A stretch of DNA of 29,768 nt from positions 13,289-43,056 of the IMG/VR virus record IMGVR_UViG_3300030406_004769. One strand, 5' to 3'. The stretch is from a virus. The notes below the pieces were generated by a model that worked only from the letters and a program-made list of their open reading frames with translations, ran no database searches and was not told the DNA's origin. This document shows positions 1 to 5,830 of the stretch, piece after piece; position 1 is the stretch's first letter; every line of letters begins with the position of its first letter. A program made the position numbers and the translations under genes.

Positions 1-1360
1 CCAGAATTTGATCTGCTTCATTCTCAATTTCGTCACTATGATCATATTTATCCTTATCTGTGTTCGCTGTTCCTACTTTTATAGTATATTGAGCACCAGA
101 TCTTGATCCAGTAACGATTTCTCCTCTCAAGAATTGACCAGTCTCTATTCCAACTTGTAGTATCTTAGTATCAAGATCCCATCTCTTAACTCTTGCAGAT
201 GCGTTGGATCTATTGCCTGATACAAGTTCGTTGAACCAGTAACTTCCAGATCCTATACCAGCAGACGAAGGTGGACCGACTGTAATTGTTGGTGGTGAGA
301 AGAATCCTGCACCAGCATCTTGAATAAAGATATTCGATATAGTTCCACCAGCACCGACTTCAGCACGAGCAGAAGCAGGTAATTGTGGTGATAGAGATGG
401 AAGTGAAATGGATACGTTTGGTGTTGTAGAATAACCAACTCCACCTGTACCTCCAATAGAAATACGTATAATTCCTTTTTTACCATCTGATCTTATTAAT
501 GCAGTAGCAGCAGCACCAACACCTCCACCACCAGAGATCGTGACTACTGGTGCAACAGTATATCCAGCACCTGAATTTGTAATTACTATTTCTTCTATAG
601 AAGTTACATTGTTTCTTGTGGTTAATATACCCACAGCAGTAGCATTTATTCCACCACTAGGTGCTGTAGATAATCCTATGGTAGGAGCACTTGTAAATCC
701 TGATCCATCATTTAGTAGACTTATACTCTTAACAAATCCTGTTCCTATGGTTGCTGTAGCAGTCGCTGCGGATCCAACACTATTCATTTGAAGATCAGTA
801 ATAACACCTAAATCTTCTGTTTTACTATCAATTGCATCAATACCAGTATCAAGTGTTTCATCATTGTATTCAAACAATTCACATTGCAATTCATAAACAT
901 AAGTATTACCTAACTGATAAAAAGGAACTTCATGCTCTACAAATTTTATTTCAAATAATCTACCACCTAAAGGAAAAAATACTAAATCACCTTCACGAGG
1001 TCTCATCACTGCTTCACCTACTTCATCAACATCTTCTTGACTTAGAAATGGTGAGATAAAGTCTTCAAATCTCTCTCTTGATATTACTAATTGTAACTCA
1101 TCTCTTAAACTCATACCAAACTTAGTTAATACATCTCCTGCTCCACTGTAACCATCCCATGTATTAATATAAGCTTCAAGTTGAAAATTATCATCAAACT
1201 TTGATGTTTGAATTTCCTGAAAAATTGTTCCTCTATTAACAAATTTTCTTGGAATATATGTTACTTCTACACCATAAATTTTCAATTGCTCATTTACAAG
1301 CGATTGAATCAAATCTTGTTCTTCAGGTGAACCTTGTAGAAAAAAGGGATTTAAAGCCAT
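1..1360 (-). CDS. 14: Neck protein gp14, 3' end cut off by window edge
   Basis: T4 gp14 joins gp13 in the neck complex that closes the filled head and receives the tail. The frame is open from an ATG at 1360 to base 1, giving 453 residues with no stop, so the C-terminus lies outside the window. The N-terminus (MALNPFFLQGSPEEQDLI) and the block around residues 95-160 (SRERFEDFISPF; PREGDLVFFPLGGRLFEIKF) are typical of marine T4-like gp14. Residues about 196-365 are a glycine-rich insertion of three to four degenerate repeats around GSGFTSAP, GAGYTVAP, GVGYSTTP and GAGFFSPP. This makes the protein much longer than T4 gp14 (about 256 residues). The start overlaps the gp13 stop as TAATG, which implies translational coupling. 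Recognition and frame are clear; the role is known from T4, and the purpose of the insertion is unknown. Confidence 0.9.
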   Translation of the reverse strand, partial: MALNPFFLQGSPEEQDLIQSLVNEQLKIYGVEVTYIPRKFVNRGTIFQEIQTSKFDDNFQLEAYINTWDGYSGAGDVLTKFGMSLRDELQLVISRERFEDFISPFLSQEDVDEVGEAVMRPREGDLVFFPLGGRLFEIKFVEHEVPFYQLGNTYVYELQCELFEYNDETLDTGIDAIDSKTEDLGVITDLQMNSVGSAATATATIGTGFVKSISLLNDGSGFTSAPTIGLSTAPSGGINATAVGILTTRNNVTSIEEIVITNSGAGYTVAPVVTISGGGGVGAAATALIRSDGKKGIIRISIGGTGGVGYSTTPNVSISLPSLSPQLPASARAEVGAGGTISNIFIQDAGAGFFSPPTITVGPPSSAGIGSGSYWFNELVSGNRSNASARVKRWDLDTKILQVGIETGQFLRGEIVTGSRSGAQYTIKVGTANTDKDKYDHSDEIENEADQIL

Positions 1361-2205
1361 TATCCAATAAAATCAAGTGGTGGTAATTCGTAGGTAGTGC
1401 TCATTTCCTGTTTAATCATCTCAAGTTCTCTTAAAGCATCATCATATATCTGTCTACCATTTAACTCAATTCCACCTGGTAATTTAACACCTTGAAACTT
1501 TATCAAATTTTGTCCCCACTGTCTTTTCATTAAAGATGTAAGATATCTTTTCATGAAACTATCATTGAAAAGTTGAGTGTAAGTTGTTGGATCTAATATT
1601 CTATGACAGTCAATAACAATAAAATCACCAGCGTTTAAACTGTTATAATCAATATCTAGATATAATCTATCCTGTCTTTTGTTAAATCTTATCTGTGCTT
1701 CAGTCGTTAATAAAAAGTCAATATCCTCCAGATATGATTTTACCATCGCATATTGTAATAATTCAACTGAATTAAAATAATATAAGTCATTCAAGAATAA
1801 CTGGTATTTAATACTAAACATACCACCAGATATCGCACTCATATCAAATTTAAATATTTTTTCTATACCTACAACAGTTTCAGGTACTTGAATGAAATTT
1901 GATGTCTCATAAAAATTTGATGTGGTTGTACCATAACCACTTATTGCTGTAGATATCCCTGTGGTTGTTACAATACCTACACCAGTTGTTCCCTGTGCCT
2001 TTCCTCTGTCTATATCTCCCTGCGTAAACTGATATTTAAGATACATTCTTTCAATACCGTCAAAATGACGTTCTTGAAAGTATTGAAATGCATCATCAAC
2101 TAGGTCATCAACTTGTTCGTCACTAACATTAATTTCCAAGACTGGTGCACCCAACTGTCTTTTGCAGTAGTCAACTAATTCTTCTCGTGAAGCAGGTTTC
2201 GCCAT
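1360..2205 (-). CDS. 13: Neck protein gp13
   Basis: 281 residues, against about 309 for T4 gp13. It is the head-completion and neck protein that acts with gp14 at the portal vertex. The N-terminus (MAKPASREELVDYCKRQLGA), the acidic helix (DEQVDDLVDDAFQYFQERHFDG, in residues 29-50) and MYLKYQFT are characteristic of marine T4-like gp13. The C-terminal half contains FIVIDCHRILDP and LTSLMKRQWGQNL, also typical. Residues 69-97 are a Gly/Thr-rich flexible stretch (GTTGVGIVTTTGISTAISG) at a place where related proteins vary in length. The ATG at 2205 overlaps the stop of the preceding small gene (TAATG), and the stop overlaps the gp14 start in the same way, so the three genes form one coupled unit. 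Confidence 0.93.
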   Translation of the reverse strand: MAKPASREELVDYCKRQLGAPVLEINVSDEQVDDLVDDAFQYFQERHFDGIERMYLKYQFTQGDIDRGKAQGTTGVGIVTTTGISTAISGYGTTTSNFYETSNFIQVPETVVGIEKIFKFDMSAISGGMFSIKYQLFLNDLYYFNSVELLQYAMVKSYLEDIDFLLTTEAQIRFNKRQDRLYLDIDYNSLNAGDFIVIDCHRILDPTTYTQLFNDSFMKRYLTSLMKRQWGQNLIKFQGVKLPGGIELNGRQIYDDALRELEMIKQEMSTTYELPPLDFIG

Positions 2206-2420
2206 TAGAAATCCTCAGAGTCTTGTGTAATATTTTTTGGTTTTTTCTTACCTTTCAGTTGAATCAATAAATTTTCCTGATCAGTCACCTTTGTACTTAA
2301 TTGCTCAACAACATTATTTAAACCAAGTACTCTTGTTTCTAATGCAATAATTTGAGCAAGCATTTCGTGTGTCTTCTTTTGATAAACACCCAAAATCATT
2401 TTATATTCGTTTTCATCCAT
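2205..2420 (-). CDS. Small coiled-coil protein upstream of gp13
   Basis: 71 residues from the ATG at 2420 (MDENEYKMILGVYQKKTHEM). A longer reading from 2450 is unlikely because its first codons lie inside the terminator hairpin. The middle (residues about 15-55) has heptad-like spacing of Leu, Ile and Val and looks like a coiled coil. The tail is very basic (KGKKKPKN) and then acidic. No enzyme motif is seen. Its place, just before gp13 and after a fibre gene, is where T4 carries the coiled-coil fibritin gene wac, but there is no sequence basis for calling it fibritin. It is the first gene after the late promoter at 2458-2465 and is coupled to gp13 by TAATG. There is no clear Shine-Dalgarno sequence before the start. 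Function unknown. Confidence 0.8.
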   Translation of the reverse strand: MDENEYKMILGVYQKKTHEMLAQIIALETRVLGLNNVVEQLSTKVTDQENLLIQLKGKKKPKNITQDSEDF

Positions 2421-2430
2421 AACAGAGTAT

Positions 2431-2456
2431 AAAAAAAGGTGGGAATACACCCACCT
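2431..2456 (-). terminator. Intrinsic terminator after the tail-fibre gene
   Basis: Read on the minus strand, a perfect 7-bp stem AGGTGGG / CCCACCT encloses a 6-base loop (TGTATT) and is followed directly by a run of T residues. It lies 24 bases after the fibre stop codon. This is the form of a rho-independent terminator and the only good one in the window. It overlaps the presumed start of the transcript from the adjacent late promoter. Confidence 0.88.
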
Positions 2457-2457
2457 A

Positions 2458-2465
2458 TATTTATA
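2458..2465 (-). promoter_or_regulatory. T4-late-type promoter -10 element (TATAAATA)
   Basis: The minus strand reads TATAAATA, the exact T4 late promoter consensus, in the 60-base gap between the fibre gene and the coiled-coil/gp13/gp14 unit. T4 late promoters need no -35 box; the phage sigma factor gp55 reads this element. Transcription would start about six bases downstream, near 2452, inside the 5' arm of the terminator stem. Confidence 0.75.
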
Positions 2466-2480
2466 AGTTATACTTTACTG

Positions 2481-4391
2481 TTAGAACGAGCCACCATCTA
2501 CGGTTATATTTTCTAATTGTCTTAATGAACCATCATGACTAATCACCGCTGATAATCCTGCAGCATCTTTGATGAATACACCACCTGCTTCAATCGTAGC
2601 ATGTGTGGTATTAGTTAATACACTTGTGCTTTCTGATACGTCTGCACCAAAGGCAATTCTACCTACTGAATCATCCCAGAAGACTGCTGCTTTCTTTGCA
2701 GAACCACTATAATAATGGAATATTAAACCAACGTCTATGTTAGCATCTGATGATGGAGCAACTAATGATCCACCACTATTAACAAGACCTACCTCAATCA
2801 AACTATCCTCAACCTTTAAGGTTTCAGTATTGATTATTGATTGTGATCCTAATACTGTGAATGTTCCATTAACTGTTAGGTTATCATCAATAGTAACTGT
2901 TCCACCAGCAGAGTCTATAGTTAAGTTACCAGATGACGTATCTAATTCATTATCACCAGTAACACCAACTTGTATATTACCACCAGTAAGGTCTGTAAAT
3001 GTTCCAGCACCAGCAGACGCACCACCAATGGTTACTCCATCAATAGTACCACCATTGATATCTGCAGTATCAGCAACTAATGAGTCAATCTGTGCAGTTC
3101 CATCAATGAATAGATCCTGCCACTCGTTATCAGATGATCCTAAGTCCCTTGCACCATCTGTAGATGGAAGTAAGTCGCTATCAAATCTACCAGTTGCAGT
3201 AATAGTGTCTGTTGTAGCGTTACCTAGATCAACATTACCTTTAGCATTTAATAAACCTTCAAATGTCGCATCATGAGGTGTATTGACTGCATTTGAATGA
3301 GTAATAACAGCATTACCCATCTTAGCATGGGAAGTGCACTGATAATGTAAAACAGCAGGTGTAGTGTCTGAGATTGTAATCTCAGTATAAGTATTCTGAA
3401 AACTTACACCAGTTGTATAATTATATACCTTATCAACATCTAGGTAAAACTTTAATGGATGACTTCCTGTATTGTCATTCGTAAATCTGTAAGTTTTACC
3501 TGGAGTTAAGTGTAGTATTGGTGCTTCTACACCATCAATCTTATATCCATTATTACTACCTGAACCATTATATCTGTGTGCTGCGGATTTTGCTGCAACT
3601 GATACAGTAAAGTTCTGTGTGGTAGCAGAGTGTGGTGCTTGTAGATATGAAAATCCTTTTAACGCTGTTGTAGTTGTTACACCAGAATTGTTAATTGCAT
3701 CTGCTTCTAAAGTACCATCTAAGTATAAATGTCTCCATTGCTGTGTGGCTGAACCTAAATCAAAAGTATCATCGTCATCTGGAACAAGACTAGAAGCAAA
3801 CTCACCACCGACTACGATATCATCTGCTGTTGAATCACCAAGTCTAACTGTTCCACCACGAAATGTTACGATACCTATAAATTCTGATTCACCACCAACA
3901 AACAATCTATCTGTTACTGAAAGTGCTGCACCAACATGAACACTCTTCTCTATACCAACACCACCTTCAACTATTAAAGCTCCTGTATCTTTGCTAGTTG
4001 AATCTGTAGTATCTGATATAGTGATAGGACCAACAAGTGTTCCACTTGTCATCCATGATAAACCACCACTACCGTCATTTTGAAGAATACCATTAGTGGC
4101 GTTAGTAGCAGGAAGTGTATATGTTAAGTTACCACCTAATGTTGCAGGTGCTTTAAGTTCTATATAATTGTCGCCATTACTTGCACCTTCTACGACTCTT
4201 ACCGCAGAACCAGCAGTGTTAGTTTCTCTTGTCCAGTACCTATGTGATCCGAAAAATTTATTATTGCCTGAAGTACCATCCAGACCGACATAAAAATCAA
4301 ATTCATCAGTTACAAACGCTGGTTCACCTGCTTTCAGAGCAGGTAAACTACTGTTGGCACCTCTTTTAAACTTTATTACAGGAGCAGCCAT
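2481..4391 (-). CDS. Tail-fibre-like virion protein with cupredoxin-like domain
   Basis: 636 residues. Residues 1-50 (PVIKFKRG; GEPAFVTDEFDFYVGLDGT) match the attachment domain common at the N-terminus of phage fibre and tropism-determinant proteins. Shaft-type repeats follow: residues 182-232 and 387-438 share the pattern LG(D/N)xTxD...LxPxxDxxxDLGSxxxxWxxLxxDGT. Between them, residues about 260-365 resemble a cupredoxin (LTPGKTYRFTNDNTGSHPLKF; LHYQCTSHAKMGNAV), with candidate copper ligands His311, Cys352, His355 and Met358. The C-terminal region (GLIFHYYSGSAKKAAVFWDD, about 555-574) resembles C-terminal parts of marine phage structural proteins, and the protein ends DGGSF. The start has AAAAGG 12 bases upstream and a late-type promoter before it, and the gene ends at an intrinsic terminator. 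The likely role is a peripheral fibre contacting the host surface; which fibre is not known. Confidence 0.82.
   Translation of the reverse strand: MAAPVIKFKRGANSSLPALKAGEPAFVTDEFDFYVGLDGTSGNNKFFGSHRYWTRETNTAGSAVRVVEGASNGDNYIELKAPATLGGNLTYTLPATNATNGILQNDGSGGLSWMTSGTLVGPITISDTTDSTSKDTGALIVEGGVGIEKSVHVGAALSVTDRLFVGGESEFIGIVTFRGGTVRLGDSTADDIVVGGEFASSLVPDDDDTFDLGSATQQWRHLYLDGTLEADAINNSGVTTTTALKGFSYLQAPHSATTQNFTVSVAAKSAAHRYNGSGSNNGYKIDGVEAPILHLTPGKTYRFTNDNTGSHPLKFYLDVDKVYNYTTGVSFQNTYTEITISDTTPAVLHYQCTSHAKMGNAVITHSNAVNTPHDATFEGLLNAKGNVDLGNATTDTITATGRFDSDLLPSTDGARDLGSSDNEWQDLFIDGTAQIDSLVADTADINGGTIDGVTIGGASAGAGTFTDLTGGNIQVGVTGDNELDTSSGNLTIDSAGGTVTIDDNLTVNGTFTVLGSQSIINTETLKVEDSLIEVGLVNSGGSLVAPSSDANIDVGLIFHYYSGSAKKAAVFWDDSVGRIAFGADVSESTSVLTNTTHATIEAGGVFIKDAAGLSAVISHDGSLRQLENITVDGGSF
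3078..3233 (-). repeat. Shaft repeat copy 2 in fibre protein
   Basis: Residues about 387-438 (VDLGNATTDTITATGRFDSD, then DLGSSDNEWQDLFIDGT). It aligns with the copy at 3696-3848 at the protein level, sharing LG, LxP, DLGS, W, L and DGT. It flanks the cupredoxin-like domain on the C-terminal side. Confidence 0.7.
3297..3614 (-). other. Cupredoxin-like domain within the fibre gene
   Basis: Residues about 260-365 of the fibre protein. The order of elements fits a small cupredoxin: a beta-rich start, LTPGKTYRFTNDNTGSHPLKF with a His in the first ligand position, a middle TEITISDTTPAVLHY strand region, and the C-x2-H-x2-M loop QCTSHAKMG. All four type-1 copper ligand positions (His, Cys, His, Met) are present. 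Metal binding is inferred, not shown. Confidence 0.68.
3696..3848 (-). repeat. Shaft repeat copy 1 in fibre protein
   Basis: Residues about 182-232 (VRLGDSTADDIVVGGEFASS, then DLGSATQQWRHLYLDGT). It matches the copy at 3078-3233 and flanks the cupredoxin-like domain on the N-terminal side. LGS-x4-W-x2-L-x2-DGT is a motif common in phage fibre shafts. Confidence 0.7.
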
Positions 4392-4416
4392 TGTTTAAAA
4401 TCTACCTTTTAGTTAT

Positions 4417-4424
4417 TATTTATT
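4417..4424 (-). promoter_or_regulatory. Late-type promoter element (AATAAATA) for the fibre gene
   Basis: The minus strand reads AATAAATA in the 49-base gap before the fibre gene. One base differs from the T4 consensus, at the first position, which varies in marine T4-like phages. A transcript starting near 4411 would carry the AAAAGG ribosome-binding sequence ahead of the ATG at 4391. Confidence 0.6.
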
Positions 4425-4440
4425 GATAATCTATGTTTAA

Positions 4441-4722
4441 TCAGAACGTTCCAGCGTCAAAAGCGTCATCATCAACTGAATCTGCTAGGTCAACAATTTG
4501 TGCTGCATCTACGTGTAAGTATTTTTGGGAGTTGGTATCATACATTAAAAATGTATTATCTGCCCTTTGACTCACATCAATATCTTGAACTTGTTCAAGT
4601 TCTTGAAGTGTTGCCAGAGTTGTAGTCGCTGCTTTTTCAGAAGCAACAACCTTTTTGACTGTACGTTGTCCAATCCTAATAGTTATAGGATTAACATTTT
4701 TTACTACTCTTATGCTAGCCAT
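4441..4722 (-). CDS. Small virion-associated protein, 93 residues
   Basis: 93 residues. The N-terminal third is basic and beta-like (MASIRVVKNVNPITIRIG). The C-terminal part (NTFLMYDTNSQKYLHVDAAQ, then IVDLADSVDDDAFDAGTF) is of a kind seen in small structural proteins of marine T4-like phages. The final AGTF recalls the GGSF end of the fibre protein encoded next. The ATG overlaps the stop of the 116-residue gene (TAATG), so the two are probably made together. Their place between the DUF4815 protein and the fibre suggests fibre or baseplate accessory proteins. No enzymatic motif is seen. Confidence 0.75.
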   Translation of the reverse strand: MASIRVVKNVNPITIRIGQRTVKKVVASEKAATTTLATLQELEQVQDIDVSQRADNTFLMYDTNSQKYLHVDAAQIVDLADSVDDDAFDAGTF

Positions 4723-5072
4723 TAGGTTCGTGTAACTGCTTGTGATACGAGTACCATTCCCTCAACAACGCACTCCATAACTCCAGTTGTATTAGTAGTT
4801 ATAACATCATATACATGTCTGCCTGGTTTAAGTTTAGCAGTTTGTGTTGTTGATAGACCGATTTGTATTTTCCCACCCACTGCATCGTATATTGAACATG
4901 TAAATGTAGTAATACCAGTTGGAGTATTATCACCACGATGCTTACGCATTTGGGCAGAGACTCCAAAATTAGTCAAATTTATTGGTGAATTACTTACACC
5001 ATCTTCTAAGGTAAACACTTGTTCAAATGTAGTACCTGTCTTTATTACTAAATTACTGGAGTATACAGCCAT
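4722..5072 (-). CDS. Small beta-sandwich virion protein (BppU-N-like fold suggested)
   Basis: 116 residues, beta-rich. The sequence runs FEQVFTLEDG, INLTNFGVSAQMRKHRG, GGKIQIGLSTTQTAKLKPGR and HVYDVITTN, then a last strand ECVVEGMVLVSQAVTR. This order (an LxDG start, LTxxxVxAQMRK, a GKIxIxLxxxQTAxLKPGRxxYDV block, and a VxEGxVxV end) is common in small phage baseplate or fibre-adaptor proteins with an Ig-like or BppU-N-like fold. The fold call is from memory of the pattern and is an inference. The start ATG at 5072 has CGGTGAT about eight bases upstream as a weak ribosome-binding site. A GATAAATA late-type motif lies about 20 bases upstream. It is coupled to the following 93-residue gene. Confidence 0.75.
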   Translation of the reverse strand: MAVYSSNLVIKTGTTFEQVFTLEDGVSNSPINLTNFGVSAQMRKHRGDNTPTGITTFTCSIYDAVGGKIQIGLSTTQTAKLKPGRHVYDVITTNTTGVMECVVEGMVLVSQAVTRT

Positions 5073-5092
5073 GCATTATCACCGATCTTAGT

Positions 5093-5100
5093 TATTTATC
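5093..5100 (-). promoter_or_regulatory. Late-type promoter element (GATAAATA)
   Basis: The minus strand reads GATAAATA, overlapping the TAA stop of the 63-residue gene, 20 bases before the 116-residue gene start. It fits the NATAAATA late pattern. The overlap with an Asp-Arg-stop codon context means part of the match is also coding, so confidence is moderate. Confidence 0.5.
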
Positions 5101-5287
5101 TATCTAAAAGTTGTCTTAATTGGTTTTTTAACTCATCAATTTCATTTCTCAAATCATCTATCTCTCTTCTTTCACTTAATTTTTTATTTTTTGCCTTCAT
5201 ATAATTAGCATAACCGTTTGCATCAGTGTTTATAATTGCTCCTGATTCTTCACGGTAAAGATTTTTGTGTCCTTCTACTGGTATCAT
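5096..5287 (-). CDS. Small coiled-coil protein, 63 residues
   Basis: 63 residues from the ATG at 5287 (MIPVEGHKNLYREESGAIIN). I chose this start over the ATG at 5329 because MIPVEGHKNLYR is the recognisable N-terminus of a small conserved protein of marine T4-like phages. The ATG here also overlaps the stop of the 28-residue gene as ATGA. The second half (KKLSERREIDDLRNEIDELK) is strongly heptad-patterned and should form a coiled coil. The short conserved N-terminal block followed by a coiled coil suggests a small adaptor or oligomerising protein. Function unknown; I know of no tested homologue. Confidence 0.8.
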   Translation of the reverse strand: MIPVEGHKNLYREESGAIINTDANGYANYMKAKNKKLSERREIDDLRNEIDELKNQLRQLLDR

Positions 5288-5370
5288 AATAGTATACTCA
5301 TTGAAACTGCTGCACCAACTGCTATCCAAAATATTTTAGGTACAATACTCAAGGGAACTGGATGCTTCAT
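5284..5370 (-). CDS. 28-residue single-pass membrane mini-protein
   Basis: An ATG at 5370 opens a 28-codon frame that ends in TGA at 5284-5286. The peptide begins MKHPVPLSIVPK and continues as one hydrophobic stretch (IFWIAVGAAVSMSILL, residues 13-28), long enough for one membrane helix with a positively charged N-terminal side. Support for real coding comes from its joins. Its start overlaps the stop of the 87-residue gene (TAATG), and its stop overlaps the start of the 63-residue gene (ATGA), so it fills the space between them exactly. A GATAAATA motif sits directly before the ATG. It is too short for usual gene callers. The role is unknown; a phage envelope-acting peptide is one possibility. 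Confidence 0.72.
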   Translation of the reverse strand: MKHPVPLSIVPKIFWIAVGAAVSMSILL

Positions 5371-5633
5371 TATTTATCTTGCAACCTCTCTACAACTGTT
5401 TTTGCTTGCATCGGTGCAACATCGTTCAAACCATTAGCATCAAACCAAGGTGCATCTTCCCAACTAAAACCTTCACCAAAAGTATTATCAGGAGACATCA
5501 CATACCAGTGACATTTTGCATCTGGTATATCAACTGCACATACTGCCCAATCATCTGCCCACTGTGGAACCTGCACGTACATTACAGGTAAGTGATTAGC
5601 AAAAAATGAAATAATCAAAGAAAATAAAATCAT
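5370..5633 (-). CDS. Small exported or membrane-anchored protein, 87 residues
   Basis: 87 residues. The first about 20 (MILFSLIISFFANHLPVMYV) are hydrophobic without a basic N-terminal region, so it may be a signal anchor rather than a classical signal peptide. The rest is Trp-rich (W25, W29, W43, W58, W63) and acidic, with two cysteines (C32, C41) that could pair if exported. No family is recognised with confidence. It overlaps the 66-residue gene by ATGA at its start and the 28-residue gene by TAATG at its end. With the 28-residue peptide it makes two adjacent membrane-directed products in an otherwise structural region. Confidence 0.75.
   Translation of the reverse strand: MILFSLIISFFANHLPVMYVQVPQWADDWAVCAVDIPDAKCHWYVMSPDNTFGEGFSWEDAPWFDANGLNDVAPMQAKTVVERLQDK
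5371..5378 (-). promoter_or_regulatory. Possible late-type promoter element (GATAAATA) inside gene end
   Basis: The minus strand reads GATAAATA directly before the ATG of the 28-residue gene and across the stop of the 87-residue gene. A transcript from it would begin after that ATG. It could therefore only serve the 63-residue gene and those after it, or it may be chance, since the codons for Asp-Lys-stop supply most of the match. Confidence 0.35.
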
Positions 5634-5830
5634 GCTGTTTTAACATCAGTTTTTTTCTTTGCTGTAGGCAACCAAGAACCAGGAAAAGGATACTTACTTC
5701 TAAATTTTATATTTTCTTTTTTTATAATATCAGGAGTCCTAATAAATCTGAAATCCGATGGAACAACATCAAATTGTTTTGGAGTTACTGGTTTTGAGAG
5801 ATCCTCGTTGAACTGTTTGAATGTTTTCAT
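5630..5830 (-). CDS. Small basic protein with capsid-targeting-like N-terminus
   Basis: 66 residues. The N-terminus MKTFKQFNEDLSKP resembles the capsid-targeting sequence of T4 internal head proteins (MKTYQEFIAE in IPIII), which is cut by the prohead protease after a (L/I)-x-E site. Here the comparable place reads F-N-E. The remainder is basic and rich in Lys, Pro and Phe (FRSKYPFPGSWLPTAKKKTD). Such N-termini are common in small marine T4-like phage proteins of unknown role. The start overlaps the DUF4815 gene stop (TAATG) and the end overlaps the 87-residue gene (ATGA), so it is translated in a coupled chain. The head-internal role is an inference from the N-terminus only. Confidence 0.72.
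   Translation of the reverse strand: MKTFKQFNEDLSKPVTPKQFDVVPSDFRFIRTPDIIKKENIKFRSKYPFPGSWLPTAKKKTDVKTA

Noticed and set aside
253-486. Minus-strand frames within gp14 (253-486) and the giant gene (18268-18459, 26425-26616)
   Set aside because: They lie in another frame inside clear genes and their peptides are low-complexity with no family features.
540-791. Plus-strand frames, such as those at 540-791, 2737-3276, 8420-8734, 15165-15539 and 22068-22514
   Set aside because: They are antisense to long, well-supported minus-strand genes, show only mirror-type composition (Val/Pro/Thr-rich from the opposite strand), and have no recognisable protein features.
1358-2207. Programmed frameshift between the overlapping coiled-coil, gp13 and gp14 genes
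   Set aside because: The joins are plain TAATG stop-start overlaps without a slippery sequence, and each product has its own typical N-terminus.
2421-2450. Upstream start at 2450 for the coiled-coil gene
   Set aside because: The added codons lie in the terminator hairpin and its T-run and give an unlikely N-terminus (MYSHLFLYSV); the ATG at 2420 is preferred.
5288-5329. Upstream start at 5329 for the 63-residue gene
   Set aside because: The extension overlaps the 28-residue gene in another frame, while the ATG at 5287 overlaps that gene's stop as ATGA and begins the recognisable MIPVEGHKNLYR sequence.
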